The translations under genes and the position numbers were made by a program. Source: JADJNW01 sp033761835 (lineage in GTDB: Bacteria > Bacteroidota > Bacteroidia > Chitinophagales > Saprospiraceae). Taken from it: DNA of 64,000 nt. The notes below the pieces were generated by a model that worked only from the letters and a program-made list of their open reading frames with translations, had not been told where the DNA came from and did not search any database. Positions 52,274 to 61,631 of this stretch are shown in pieces (positions within the stretch are counted from its first letter, which is position 1; the number at the start of each line of letters is the position of its first letter). The stretch lies in the NCBI GenBank assembly GCA_033761835.1, contig JANRME010000304.1:23770-87769 (forward strand), given 5' to 3'.

Positions 52274-52844
52274 TGAATGAAGCCTCGTACGGTTCTAAGC
52301 CATAGGACGCTTCGTATAAATATGGAAGCGCTATTCTCCTTTTAAAGACTTATAGAAATTCCTTTTCTATTCTTTTGAGTTATCACCAAAGTCATAGTGA
52401 CTTACTTTACTCATTCACTGCTCTTTCTGAACTATTTATGGATATCCCCAGATAATCTGTGACATTCCCCAGAGAGGCTGGAGGCATCCCGGAGGAATCT
52501 GTGGCAGCCTCTGGGTATTCAGAGGCATTCACTGAAATGTTGGGGGAGTACATGGAAGGTCTGGGGGCAGTCATAGAATAACTGGGGGAGTTCCCAGAAG
52601 GTCTGTGGCAGCCTCTGGGTATTCAGAGGCATTCACCGAAATGTTGGGGGAGTACATGGAAGGTCTGGGGGCAGTCATAGAATAATTGGGGGAGTCCCCA
52701 GAAGGTCTGTGGCATCCTCTGAGTGTTCAGAGGCGTTCACCGAGGCGCTGGGAAAATGCATGGAGAACCTGGGGGCAATCATAGAAGCACTGGGGGAGTC
52801 CCCAAAGAACCTGGAAAAAGCACTGGCTCAACTGTTGCCTATTT
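52274..52844. other. Convergent intergenic region carrying a minisatellite
   Basis: This 571-base region lies between the stops of two convergent genes. The first 160 bases have no recognisable feature; the remainder is the 21-bp array. No intrinsic terminator with a U-run is seen. Confidence 0.7.
52437..52831. repeat. 21-bp minisatellite with 104-bp higher-order repeat
   Basis: About 19 tandem units of 21 bases (some 20), most starting CTG or CAG and many reading CTGGGGG(A/C)AG. Units fall into five types that recur as a block of 104 bases: blocks begin at 52498, 52602 and 52706. The first two blocks differ by only a few bases; the third is more diverged. The array ends 14 bases before the subtilase stop. 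G-runs of five recur on the plus strand. Confidence 0.92.
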
Positions 52845-54461
52845 TTATTGCACGATAAACTTTATTTGCACTCGGTTATTACCTTGCTCAAGCGTCAGGA
52901 AATACATACCCGACGACCAATTACGCACGTCAATGCTATGAACTTTTTCAGAGAAGCGGGGCGGGGTAATATTATTTCGATGCACCAGTTGCCCCAAGGC
53001 GTTGTACACGCGCAATTCGTAGTTGTCAAAATTGGGCGCTTCGTATTCGATTGTGATTTCTTCGTAAGCAGGATTGGGGTATAATTTTATAAACGCCAGA
53101 TCGCCCGTGCTTACTTCGCAATAATTTTGAAGAGTCTCCATGCTGCGGAATACATTCAGGCGTCCGCCGGTAACAGTTTTACTTTTCAAATTATCTAAAA
53201 TATCTACACCATCGAGAATAGCTTGTCGAATCGACAATGCAGTTTGAGCGGGTTGAGTGAACGCATTGGCAGTAAGGGCTTCGCATGGAAGGCTGTAAAG
53301 CAGCGCGATTGCTCCAGTGAGATGCGGCGCGGCAGCAGAATTATCACTAAAAGAACCGTAGCGATTACCCACTTTGGTCGTGTAAGAACCTTCGCCGGGA
53401 GCGCCGACATCGATAGATACCGCGCCAAAAGCGCTACCCGAGTAAATCTGATCGGCAGTGGTAGTATTAAGACAAGTGAGCAAAAAATCGCTGGCGCAAG
53501 TAGTAGGCATATCCCCAACATCGTCCACATTCCAACTGCGATTGGCAGTGCCTGCCCCAGTCATTATGCCGACTTCCCCCAGGAGATCGTACATGCCTCC
53601 CCAAACGGGTTGCGCGTCACAGAATACATTATCAATTCCTAAAGATAAATTGGTGGCTACCACAAAAGCGCCTTGAGCGCCCTGGCTTTCATTGTAGCGC
53701 TTGCGTTGCTCGATCACGTATTCGTATGCGGCGATGATATGGCTTACGTCGCGTACGGTGAAAGGCATAAGCTTGATATTCCAGTTGATGCCGCTAACAC
53801 CAAGATCATTATTGCCATCCGCGCCAATGATGCCGGAAACGGAAGTGCCGTGCGAGTCTTGCAAATGTTGATTGGAGTTGTTCACAAAATTCCAGCCGAG
53901 GATATCATCTATATAACCATTATTGTCATTATCCACAGCATCGCCAGGAACTTCAAAATTGTTTTTCCAGATATTTTCTTTCAAATCATCATGATTCACA
54001 TCAAAACCAAAATCCAGCACAGCAACCACAATGGTATCGCCCTGCGCAGTAAACCCGCCAGTAGTCGTGTTCCAGGCATCAGGCGCGGCGATACGTTCCA
54101 ATCCCCATTGTTTTTCGTATTCGGGATCGTTAGGTGTTTGGCGAATCTGTACTTCGTAATTAAACTGGGCAGCATTGACTTCGGGCATTTCCTGCAATTG
54201 CTTCAATACAGCGTCTCCATCGACATTATCAGGATGAAAAGTCAATAAATGAATATTATGTAAAGCGCCCAAAGATTGCATAGCGCTAATAGTAAAGCTC
54301 GAAGAGCGCTTGGCGTTGAGTTGGCGGAGTACTAATTCCGGCGCGGCTTCAGGCTGCAAACGAAGAATGACTTGCCCGGGGATCGGCCGCAATTCTTGCG
54401 CAAACACAGGGCTGGTAAATATTGCCAAAGCAATTACTACAAAGTAAAATTTATTCATCAT
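52845..54461 (-). CDS. Secreted S8 family subtilase with T9SS type A sorting domain
   Basis: The 538-residue protein has a signal peptide (about 1-22, PVFAQ), a propeptide-like region, and a subtilisin domain: Asp in VVAVLDFGFDVNHDDL (about 150), His in DSHGTSVSGIIGA (about 205) and Ser in DNSAAAPHLTGAIALL (about 372), where NS replaces the usual GTS. The last 80 residues form a type IX secretion C-terminal domain (YPNPAYEEITIEYE, YNALGQLVHR, WSSGMYFLTLEQG). The enzyme is therefore exported to the surface or medium. The gene ends 14 bases from the minisatellite. Confidence 0.93.
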   Translation of the reverse strand: MMNKFYFVVIALAIFTSPVFAQELRPIPGQVILRLQPEAAPELVLRQLNAKRSSSFTISAMQSLGALHNIHLLTFHPDNVDGDAVLKQLQEMPEVNAAQFNYEVQIRQTPNDPEYEKQWGLERIAAPDAWNTTTGGFTAQGDTIVVAVLDFGFDVNHDDLKENIWKNNFEVPGDAVDNDNNGYIDDILGWNFVNNSNQHLQDSHGTSVSGIIGADGNNDLGVSGINWNIKLMPFTVRDVSHIIAAYEYVIEQRKRYNESQGAQGAFVVATNLSLGIDNVFCDAQPVWGGMYDLLGEVGIMTGAGTANRSWNVDDVGDMPTTCASDFLLTCLNTTTADQIYSGSAFGAVSIDVGAPGEGSYTTKVGNRYGSFSDNSAAAPHLTGAIALLYSLPCEALTANAFTQPAQTALSIRQAILDGVDILDNLKSKTVTGGRLNVFRSMETLQNYCEVSTGDLAFIKLYPNPAYEEITIEYEAPNFDNYELRVYNALGQLVHRNNITPPRFSEKVHSIDVRNWSSGMYFLTLEQGNNRVQIKFIVQ

Positions 54462-54470
54462 AGTATTAAC

Positions 54471-55283
54471 TCAACTATTTACTAAATCAATCAAGCACTC
54501 ATTCAACAAGCGCCGAAAGTAAGCAGGCGTATGCAATAAACGACTTCCGTACCAGGAAAATAATTCGCCGTCTACTAATTTTATGACTGCATTCGGACAA
54601 ACTCGTTTAAACTCGTCGAAATGTTTTTTTTTGAAAGGATAGGGTTCGGAGGAGAGCAAAATCACTTGCGGTGCAGTTTTAGCTAATTCTTCGAGGGGAA
54701 TGTGGGGGTAGCGTTTGCGCTCAGCAAAAACGTTAACAAATCCAGCAATTCTGAGCATTTCATCAACAAAAGTATCGGAAGCGGCAACCATATAAGGCTT
54801 TCGCCAAATGAAATACGCGGCGGGGAGAGTAGGAGCGGGGTATTCTTTTTGAAAGGCTCCAAAGGCTACATTGATGCGTTCGGATAATTTTTTTGCGTTT
54901 TCCGCTTTGTCCACCAACTCCCCGATGGCTTCGATCATGTTCACAGCGTCATCCAGGCTCTTTATATCGCTCATCCAAACGGGATATTTGGCAGCCAGGG
55001 CTTCGATTTGCTCGCGCTCGTTTTCTTCTTTATTGCCAATGATGAGATCGGGTTGTAATTTCTCGATAATATCAAGCTTTACTTGCTTCGTGCCGCCGAC
55101 GCGCGTTTTGCTGCGAAACCATTCATTAGGATGAATACAAAATTTGGTGATGCCGATCACTTCTTTATCTAAGCCTAAGTCATATAATAATTCGGTTTGA
55201 GAAGGAACAAGCGATACGACCCTTTGAGGCGGAAATTCAAGCGAAACGCGGCGCCGCATCTGATCTACAAATTCATATTTCAT
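54471..55283 (-). CDS. BtuF-like helical-backbone metal receptor protein without signal peptide
   Basis: The 270-residue protein has the class III periplasmic binding protein fold: RVVSLVPSQTELLYDLGLDKEVIGIT, QPDLIIGNKEENEREQIEAL, a long linking helix, and APQVILLSSEPYPFKKKHF. This is the BtuF/cobalamin or siderophore type. From the ATG at 55283 there is no signal peptide, and no ABC permease or ATPase is nearby, so it may be a cytoplasmic cobinamide-type helper. A longer in-frame start would cross the yegP terminator. Confidence 0.82.
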   Translation of the reverse strand: MKYEFVDQMRRRVSLEFPPQRVVSLVPSQTELLYDLGLDKEVIGITKFCIHPNEWFRSKTRVGGTKQVKLDIIEKLQPDLIIGNKEENEREQIEALAAKYPVWMSDIKSLDDAVNMIEAIGELVDKAENAKKLSERINVAFGAFQKEYPAPTLPAAYFIWRKPYMVAASDTFVDEMLRIAGFVNVFAERKRYPHIPLEELAKTAPQVILLSSEPYPFKKKHFDEFKRVCPNAVIKLVDGELFSWYGSRLLHTPAYFRRLLNECLIDLVNS

Positions 55284-55295
55284 AATAGTATCAAC

Positions 55296-55334
55296 AAAAA
55301 AGGCTTCATTCCCGTTAAGAATAAAGCCTTTTTT
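55296..55334 (-). terminator. Terminator after the yegP-type gene
   Basis: Arms AAAAAAGGCTT and AAGCCTTTTTT around a 17-base loop; on the minus strand the stem is followed by U. It lies between the YegP gene and the BtuF-like start, only 12 bases before that ATG. Confidence 0.75.
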
Positions 55335-55356
55335 CAGAATTAAATCAAAATGTGTG

Positions 55357-55689
55357 TTAAGCAACCGTCAAATCAACGACGTCTGCACCTTTGGCACTAT
55401 TTTTTACAGATTCAATTCCTTTTTCTCTTCCCTGGGCGGTATCATACATTTCACTCGTGCCAATTACCTGCGAATTTCCTGCACGCAAATTAAAAAAGAA
55501 TTTGCCATTGCTGGATTCTTTTCGCTCATAGCGTTCATCAAGCGGCGAATTGGTAATGACCGATTGAGCGCCATTTTTGCAACCAGCTTTAGTTTCGTAA
55601 GACTCACTTGCAAGAATAGTTTGACCATTACCTGCTTTCAGTCGGAAACGAAACTTGCCGGCATTGTCCTTATAAATTTCAAATTTCAT
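55357..55689 (-). CDS. YegP/DUF1508 family protein
   Basis: The 110-residue protein is two tandem DUF1508 units: FEIYKDNAGKFRFRLKAGNGQTILASESY (residues 3-31) and YERKESSNGKFFFNLRAGNSQVIGTSEMY (about 54-82), each followed by a helix with a lysine/glycine-rich turn. E. coli YegP is of this type; the function is unknown. It is a free-standing small cytoplasmic protein followed by its own terminator. Confidence 0.92.
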   Translation of the reverse strand: MKFEIYKDNAGKFRFRLKAGNGQTILASESYETKAGCKNGAQSVITNSPLDERYERKESSNGKFFFNLRAGNSQVIGTSEMYDTAQGREKGIESVKNSAKGADVVDLTVA

Positions 55690-55833
55690 AGTGAACAGAT
55701 TTGATTTTTTGATAAAAGTTTAATGGACGGCTAAAATTAAGAAAAATGCTTATTCCTTTCCAAATTATTGCAAAAAGAGTTGCTTTGGATGCAAACTTTC
55801 TTATATATTGACGTATAATCAAACAAAAAGTCT

Positions 55834-56604
55834 ATGAAACGTCTACAAATTTTTATTTTATCAATGCTACTGACTGCTGCTTTATTTGCTCAAGAACAAA
55901 TACAAGAACCTTCAAAGGAGCGTTCCTTTCCGAGTTTTCAGTTGAATGGTAATTTTCAAGTTGGAATTCCGTTGAATGATTTTCGCGATAACCTCGATGA
56001 CATCGGCTTCGGTGCTGGAGTTTTGTTCCTGACACACTTAGGAGATAGTCCATTAGCTGCTGGGATAGAATTATCCCTTATGGGTTATGCCAGTGAGTCA
56101 GCGGAGTACATTATGCGTGTAGGCGGCTTTGTCAAAGAATATGAGTTGCGCACCAGCAGCAATATTTTTCTAGGACACGCGGTTGTTCGTTTTCAACCAG
56201 CCGTTAACGCTTTTATTAGACCATACTTCGATGGAATGATTGGTTTTAAGAACCTCTTTACCAGCAGTACGCTTACCGATCTGGACAACAGCGAAGCGAC
56301 CGAAAGCAATACAGACGAGAGCGATTGGGCTTTGAGTTATGGCGGCGCTTTTGGTTTGCAGGTGCATTTTTCCAAGACTTCTAATATCGTACTCGATTTG
56401 CGCTGTGCCTATTTACAAGGCCAAAACGCCAGTTATTTGGTGCGAAAGCAGGACCCTTTTGGAGGATTTGAATATGAAAATCCTATTGACGCGTTTGAAG
56501 AAAAAACCTCGGCTACAACTTTGCTTTTGCCACAAATTGGTGTTACCTTCAAAGGGTTATTCAATCGGACCTTACAGGAAGAAACACCGCCAGATAATGA
56601 CTAA
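55834..56604 (+). CDS. Outer membrane beta-barrel protein
   Basis: The 256-residue protein has a signal peptide (about 1-19, ALFAQE) and alternating strands (FQLNGNFQVGIPLNDF, AAGIELSLMGYASES, IVLDLRCAYLQGQ, LLLPQIGVTFKGLF) like the OmpA/W-type barrels of Bacteroidota. Ligand unknown. Its last 8 bases overlap the start of the FMN oxidase gene, so the two are co-transcribed, perhaps without sharing a function. Confidence 0.78.
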   Translation: MKRLQIFILSMLLTAALFAQEQIQEPSKERSFPSFQLNGNFQVGIPLNDFRDNLDDIGFGAGVLFLTHLGDSPLAAGIELSLMGYASESAEYIMRVGGFVKEYELRTSSNIFLGHAVVRFQPAVNAFIRPYFDGMIGFKNLFTSSTLTDLDNSEATESNTDESDWALSYGGAFGLQVHFSKTSNIVLDLRCAYLQGQNASYLVRKQDPFGGFEYENPIDAFEEKTSATTLLLPQIGVTFKGLFNRTLQEETPPDND

Positions 56605-57877
56605 GCATCGATTTTCTGCAATTGATTTACAAAAAATAATCTATATCGGCGGTATGATGGGGGTGCAACCCATTGTACCGTCTGACTTTTACGCTTTAGA
56701 AGTTGCTGCCCGCCGAAAATTATCAAAAGAAGCTTTTGCATACATAGCGGGTAGTGCCGGACTGGAAAAAACGATGGATGCGAATCGCCGTGCTTTCGAT
56801 GAGTGGCAGATTGTGCCGAGGATGTTGCGTGACGTATCAAATCGGGATATTTCCATTGAAATATTTGGTCAAAAATTGCCTTCTCCTTTCCTCACCTGTC
56901 CGATTGGCGTTTTAGAATTGGCGCACCCTGAAGCGGATATTGCCGTCGCTAAAGCCGTCACAGCCCTTGGCATTCCGATGATTTTTTCCAATCAGGCTTC
57001 CGTGAAGATGGAAGATTGTGCAGCAGTGATGGGCGACAGTCCTCGCTGGTTTCAGTTGTATTGGAGCAAATCGAATGATTTAGTGCAAAGTTTGGTGCAA
57101 CGCGCCGAAAAATGTGGCTGTAGCGCCATTGTGGTGACTTTGGACACCACGATGTTAGGCTGGCGCACACGCGATTTGGATTTGGCGTATCTGCCGTTTT
57201 TGAAAGGTATGGGTATCGCTCAATATTTGAGTGACCCAGTATTTATGGGCTTGTTGGCCGAACCACAAGAAGCAGCATTGGACGTAAAGCCTAAAATCAA
57301 TCTGACCACCATTCGCAATTTGATTACGACAGTAAATAACTATCCTGGCAAAGGCTTCTTTAAAAAATTACGCTCTGGCAAACCCATGGCTGCGGTGCGA
57401 CAGTTTATCAATATTTATTCGCGTCCCTCGTTGACCTGGGAAAATTTATCCTTTCTAAGAGCGCAAACCAAACTTCCGATTTTATTGAAAGGTATTCTAC
57501 ATCCTGATGATGCAAAGAAAGCAATGGATAAGGGTATGGATGGGATTATTGTATCTAATCATGGTGGCCGGCAAGTGGATGGCACAATCGGTGCTTTCGC
57601 AGCATTGCCAAGTATTGTAGAAGTAGTGAATGGGGCCATTCCTGTATTATTGGATAGTGGCATTCGCAGTGGTGCAGATACCTTTAAAGCGCTGGCTTTG
57701 GGGGCGAAGGCAGTTTGCATTGGACGACCTTATACATATGGATTGGCAATTGCCGGGCAGGCTGGCGTAGAGGCGATTTTGAAAAACTTCATGGCGGATT
57801 TTGAATTGACGATGGGATTAACGGGGTGCAGCAATATCGGTGAAATTTCAAAAGAGTTACTTTTAAAGGCAGTTTAG
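56597..57877 (+). CDS. FMN-dependent alpha-hydroxy-acid dehydrogenase/oxidase
   Basis: The 426-residue TIM-barrel flavoprotein belongs to the LldD/glycolate oxidase/lactate monooxygenase family: AFAYIAGSAGLEKTMDANRRAFDEWQIVPRML, FFVSNQAS-like MIFSNQASVKMED, WFQLYW, VTLDTTMLGWRTRDLD and the catalytic His-Arg in VSNHGGRQVDG. It oxidises a 2-hydroxyacid such as lactate to the keto acid. The insertion before the C-terminal half fits the lactate 2-monooxygenase-like branch. The start is the ATG at 56597, overlapping the barrel gene. Confidence 0.88.
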   Translation: MTKHRFSAIDLQKIIYIGGMMGVQPIVPSDFYALEVAARRKLSKEAFAYIAGSAGLEKTMDANRRAFDEWQIVPRMLRDVSNRDISIEIFGQKLPSPFLTCPIGVLELAHPEADIAVAKAVTALGIPMIFSNQASVKMEDCAAVMGDSPRWFQLYWSKSNDLVQSLVQRAEKCGCSAIVVTLDTTMLGWRTRDLDLAYLPFLKGMGIAQYLSDPVFMGLLAEPQEAALDVKPKINLTTIRNLITTVNNYPGKGFFKKLRSGKPMAAVRQFINIYSRPSLTWENLSFLRAQTKLPILLKGILHPDDAKKAMDKGMDGIIVSNHGGRQVDGTIGAFAALPSIVEVVNGAIPVLLDSGIRSGADTFKALALGAKAVCIGRPYTYGLAIAGQAGVEAILKNFMADFELTMGLTGCSNIGEISKELLLKAV

Positions 57878-57972
57878 AAATCGTAGAACAGAAATTTTTG
57901 ATTTACTTGATATTAGATCAATTTTCGGAAGATTGTGTTCATATATAGAATCATTTATCGCCAAATAAAATC

Positions 57973-59049
57973 ATGAAACGAACAACCTCGGTCATTATTG
58001 GTAGCGGCAGCTATATTCCAACCCGTAAAATAAAGAACGAAGCATTTTTGCAACATACTTTTTACGATGAGCATCACCAATTGATTGATCGCCCTGCGCA
58101 AGAAATTGTAGATAAATTCCAAGCTATTACGGGCATTGAAGAACGGCGCTATGTAGAGGATGATTTGGTAGCTTCTGATATTGGTGCCATTGCCGCTCGT
58201 CGGGCAATTGAGGATGCAGGCATTGACGCTGAAACGCTCGATTATATTATTGTAGCCGACAATTTTGGTGATATACCTGTAGGTTCTACACAAACCGATT
58301 TGTTGCCCAGTTTGGCTTCTAGAATCAAACAACATCTGGGTATTGAAAATCCTAATTGTGTCGCATATGATATTATTTTTGGTTGTCCCGGTTGGGTGGA
58401 AGGCATGATCCAGGCGTATGCTTTTATGAGGGCAGGCATGGCGAAACGCGCTTTGGTTATTGGCACGGAGACGCTTTCCCGTGTGGTGGATGATTATGAC
58501 CGCGACGGAATGATTTTTGCAGATGGCGCTGGCGCAGTAGTGGTGGAAATGGCTGAAAATGAGGGAGAACGGGGGGTTTTAGCGGTAGCGAGTCAATCTT
58601 ATACCAAAGACGAAGCGAGTTATCTTTTTTTTGGGAAATCCAATTTGCCATATACCGATCCGAATATGGGATACATCAAAATGCATGGCAGAAAAATCTA
58701 TGAATTTGCGCTTTCCAAAGTGCCGGAAGCGATTAAATTTTGCTTGGATAAAGCGCATTTAAGTATTCACGATGTGAAGAAAATCTTCATCCATCAGGCG
58801 AATGAGAAAATGGATCATGCCATCGTCAAGCGCTTGTTCAAGTTGTATGGCGAAAAGGATTTTGATGAATCGGTAATGCCCGTGAGCATTCGGTTTCTCG
58901 GCAACAGTTCGGTTGCTACCATTCCCACTTTGTTTGATCTAATTCGCAAAGCACAATTGGACGATCATGGCTTACACGAGGGCGACTATATTGTGTTTGC
59001 TTCGGTAGGAGCAGGTATGAATATTAACGCTATCGCTTATCGTTATTGA
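57973..59049 (+). CDS. 3-oxoacyl-ACP synthase III (FabH-like)
   Basis: The 358-residue thiolase-fold protein has the Cys-His-Asn triad of KAS III: C138 in IFGCPGWVEGM, His in IFIHQANEKMDH and Asn in FLGNSSVATIP. The N-terminal IGSGSYIPTRKIKNEAF is typical. It could start fatty acid synthesis or make a specialised beta-ketoacyl product; divergence of the Cys loop (GCPG) from plain FabH (ACSG or similar) leaves both open. Lone gene on the plus strand. Confidence 0.87.
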   Translation: MKRTTSVIIGSGSYIPTRKIKNEAFLQHTFYDEHHQLIDRPAQEIVDKFQAITGIEERRYVEDDLVASDIGAIAARRAIEDAGIDAETLDYIIVADNFGDIPVGSTQTDLLPSLASRIKQHLGIENPNCVAYDIIFGCPGWVEGMIQAYAFMRAGMAKRALVIGTETLSRVVDDYDRDGMIFADGAGAVVVEMAENEGERGVLAVASQSYTKDEASYLFFGKSNLPYTDPNMGYIKMHGRKIYEFALSKVPEAIKFCLDKAHLSIHDVKKIFIHQANEKMDHAIVKRLFKLYGEKDFDESVMPVSIRFLGNSSVATIPTLFDLIRKAQLDDHGLHEGDYIVFASVGAGMNINAIAYRY

Positions 59050-59163
59050 GTTCATTAAGAGTTATCAGTTTTCAAAAAACTTATAGGATTGGCTTGCCTT
59101 ATTAATATACTGATATATTGAAAAAAATAATCTCATTTTAAGAGATTAAGAAAAAATTATATT

Positions 59164-59171
59164 TATCTTTG
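59164..59171 (+). promoter_or_regulatory. -7 box of the TPR-SH3 gene
   Basis: TATCTTTG, 90 bases before the ATG at 59262, giving a leader of about 83 bases in which I see no structure. Confidence 0.4.
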
Positions 59172-59261
59172 TAAAAATTAATACTACTCCAACAATCGTC
59201 TTAATTATCTACATACCCACAGTTTAACGCTTCCAAATTTTCTAAATTAGAACCAACTAAA

Positions 59262-60107
59262 ATGAAAGGGGTATTAGCCGTTTTCCTGTCTCTACTATTT
59301 GTATTGATAAGCACTGTTGCCATTGAGGCTCAAGAAAGTGCTTCGGATTGGTATAATAAGGGTTTGAGTATTCATGTACCAGCCCTCCGCTTGGAATACT
59401 TTACCCAAGCAATAAGCATTAAATCGGATTATGCCGATGCGTACAGAGCGCGTGCGGCAGTAAAATCTGATTTGGGAGAGTTCATCGAAGCCATTTATGA
59501 TTATGACCAATCACTAAAATTTGAAGAACACGCCGAAGCTTATTATAACCGAGCTACCTGCAAATTTTTATTGGGGCAATACGATGCTGCTATCTTGGAT
59601 TTTGACCATGCGATTCGCTTAAAGCCAACCCATGCTTATGCTTTATCCGCTAAAGGTTGTGCTTTATTATTGCAGAGTAAACCAGAAGACGCCCTCGAAT
59701 TACTCAACAAAGCTTTGCAATTGGATGCAGGCTTGCAGAGTGCGATCAATTGTAAAATAGAAGCGATGAAACAGGTAAATCAAGGTAGAAATATGCATCG
59801 AATTGTTAGTCAGCCAATTATAGTTTCCAATGTGAAAGATAATAAAAGCAAGCCGATCAATGTAAAACCTGCTCGCCAGGATAATACTGTTGCAGAAATG
59901 AATCATGCCAACGCTACAAATACTTATCAGCTAACAGACGAAACAAGCTTGCGCGAAGGCCCTGACCATACTACACGCGTACTCTTGCGCTTTGCCCCTG
60001 GAAATCAAGTGAATGTACTCGAAAAGACTAATAAATCGTGGTGGAAAGTACAATACAAAAGCAAAACCGGCTATGCCAAAGCAGCTATGCTAAAGGCAGT
60101 ACAATAA
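59262..60107 (+). CDS. Secreted TPR protein with C-terminal SH3 domain
   Basis: The 281-residue protein has a signal peptide (about 1-24, AIEAQ), four to five TPR units at about 28-170 (ADAYRARAAVKSDLGEFIEAIYDYDQSL, AEAYYNRATCKFLLGQYDAAILDFDHAI, HAYALSAKGCALLLQSKPEDALELLNKAL), a basic linker and a bacterial SH3 domain at about 225-281 (TSLREGPDHTTRVLLRFAPGNQVNVLEK, WWKVQYKSKTGYAKAAML). SH3 domains of this type often bind cell-wall peptides. It is likely a periplasmic scaffold. Confidence 0.85.
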   Translation: MKGVLAVFLSLLFVLISTVAIEAQESASDWYNKGLSIHVPALRLEYFTQAISIKSDYADAYRARAAVKSDLGEFIEAIYDYDQSLKFEEHAEAYYNRATCKFLLGQYDAAILDFDHAIRLKPTHAYALSAKGCALLLQSKPEDALELLNKALQLDAGLQSAINCKIEAMKQVNQGRNMHRIVSQPIIVSNVKDNKSKPINVKPARQDNTVAEMNHANATNTYQLTDETSLREGPDHTTRVLLRFAPGNQVNVLEKTNKSWWKVQYKSKTGYAKAAMLKAVQ

Positions 60108-60137
60108 TTTCACTAAGTATTACTTTGAGAATTATAA

Positions 60138-60171
60138 AATCTAATAAGATCTTTTGAAATCTTATTAGATT
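60138..60171. terminator. Hairpin between convergent genes
   Basis: Perfect 13-bp arms AATCTAATAAGAT and ATCTTATTAGATT around an 8-base loop. It lies 30 bases after the TPR-SH3 stop and 53 bases from the convergent stop. Confidence 0.65.
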
Positions 60172-60224
60172 CAAAACATTGATTTTTAATGTTTTATAAA
60201 ACGATCAATAATTAATTCAATTAA

Positions 60225-60659
60225 CTATCGTTGTTCCATTTCTTTCATCAAGGCTTCGATTTCGCGCAGCAGTTGCTCCGATTCACGTTTTAATTCTTCT
60301 TTGCGCTCGGTTTCTGATACACCATAAGCCGGAGGCGTGTTGATATCGCGTTCGAGTGTCCTTCTTTGTTGTTCGAGGTCGTTGATGCGAGCGATTAAAT
60401 CTTTATTATTTTCAATAGTCTCGGCGTGGCCGCGCAGTTTGTCCAGCAAATTACCGATTTTATCAGTTGCTTCATCGTATTTTCCCTCCTTGAATTTTTG
60501 CTTTTCCGAGCGCAACAAGTCCCAGGTAGTTTTGCCCAGGTCGCGCACTTCGCCAAAGATTTTTTTGGAAGTTTCCTTTTCTTCCTGAGAACCAAAGAAA
60601 TAATTATACACCAAAATACCAATGATGAGCAAAACTGCCAGTTTGATTAAGCTTTTCAT
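60225..60659 (-). CDS. Small membrane-anchored coiled-coil protein
   Basis: The 144-residue protein has one N-terminal membrane segment (LIKLAVLLIIGILVYNYFF) and a highly charged helical remainder with heptads, especially about 75-144 (ENNKDLIARINDLEQQRRTLERDI, KRESEQLLREIEALMKEMEQR). I recognise no family. It is probably an inner-membrane or envelope spacer protein. A -7 box lies 25 bases upstream of its ATG. Confidence 0.7.
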   Translation of the reverse strand: MKSLIKLAVLLIIGILVYNYFFGSQEEKETSKKIFGEVRDLGKTTWDLLRSEKQKFKEGKYDEATDKIGNLLDKLRGHAETIENNKDLIARINDLEQQRRTLERDINTPPAYGVSETERKEELKRESEQLLREIEALMKEMEQR

Positions 60660-60684
60660 AGTTTTTGTTTGGTTAATGTAATGA

Positions 60685-60692
60685 CAAAAATA
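60685..60692 (-). promoter_or_regulatory. -7 box of the coiled-coil protein gene
   Basis: Reads TATTTTTG on the minus strand, 25 bases before the ATG at 60659. Confidence 0.4.
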
Positions 60693-60719
60693 ACCAATAA
60701 AACTTATTTTGTCATCTTG

Positions 60720-61460
60720 TTAACGTAGAGAAGCTTCCAAAAATTCCAGCAGCTTGCTGATATCTTCTTCTCCATTTAAACCAAGCTTTTTTTCCTTCGC
60801 AATTTTTTCGATCTCGCTTTCATAGGCGGATAGCGTTTTCAGTATATCCTTGCGTTTTGGATTTATTTTTTCATAAGCACTTTTAGGCGATTTGAGCCAA
60901 TACGCTTCTTCGGTTAGGAATTCATCGTAACGGCGGTCGGCAGAGTAAGCGCCGGCATAATCCGCCTTTCGGAATTTCTTTTGCACCGCCTTTAAAAACA
61001 TAAATTCCCCTTTATATAATGCTTCGTAAAATTTTGGACGGACACTCTTCATTCCTTCTACAGCGCCCTCATTGGCAACTATAAAACTACGCGTTTTGCG
61101 CGGAGACGCAGGGTCAGATACTTTTATAGCTTGCACGTAAGCTGCAGTGATTTCCCCCATAGAGCCGTCGCGCAATTGCACGGTAATGGTTTGTGTAATC
61201 AAATCAACATTCATTTTGACGGGAGTCGAAAACGTGTCTTGTTTTACAAAAAGAATACTTCCTGTGTGGAATTCATCAAACAAAAATGGCGTTCCCTTAA
61301 TACCTTCGTAGCGATTATCAAAACCGATAGCGCCGGCGGATAATGGAGTAAGATTGCCCAAAGTACGCAGGTTTTGTTCGGCATCAATAAGCGGCGGTTG
61401 TTGACCAAAACAGCAAATCGAAACAGTAATTGCAAATACAGAAAAAATGATGGCTTTCAT
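60720..61460 (-). CDS. Hypothetical secreted protein
   Basis: The 246-residue protein has a signal peptide (about 1-20, SICCFGQ) and a mature domain with TPFLFDEFHTGSILFVKQDTFSTPVKMNVDLITQTITVQL near the start, a pattern of many Bacteroidota envelope proteins. The C-terminal half is helical and basic. Function unknown. The ATG at 61460 starts directly at the signal peptide; a longer in-frame start adds twelve residues before it and is less likely. Confidence 0.7.
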   Translation of the reverse strand: MKAIIFSVFAITVSICCFGQQPPLIDAEQNLRTLGNLTPLSAGAIGFDNRYEGIKGTPFLFDEFHTGSILFVKQDTFSTPVKMNVDLITQTITVQLRDGSMGEITAAYVQAIKVSDPASPRKTRSFIVANEGAVEGMKSVRPKFYEALYKGEFMFLKAVQKKFRKADYAGAYSADRRYDEFLTEEAYWLKSPKSAYEKINPKRKDILKTLSAYESEIEKIAKEKKLGLNGEEDISKLLEFLEASLR

Positions 61461-61631
61461 AACTTCTTTTTTTATAAACGTTAAGAATCTCCACAATGCT
61501 TCTTTTTGGGGTATTTTCTCTAATTTCGCAACTTATTTTGAAATTGCCCATTAGGCATTGCGGAACTTTTTTGTTGTTAAAATTAGTAATTATTTAATAA
61601 CAAGCATATTTATCAAATTCATAAAGGTCTT

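Noticed and set aside
52437..52831. Possible CRISPR array
   Set aside because: Units are contiguous with no unique spacers and there are no cas genes; it is a tandem minisatellite.
52723..52941. Open frame in the minisatellite running into the subtilase 3' end
   Set aside because: It is made of repeat units and antisense to the subtilase tail; frame is broken elsewhere in the array by 20-base units and stops.
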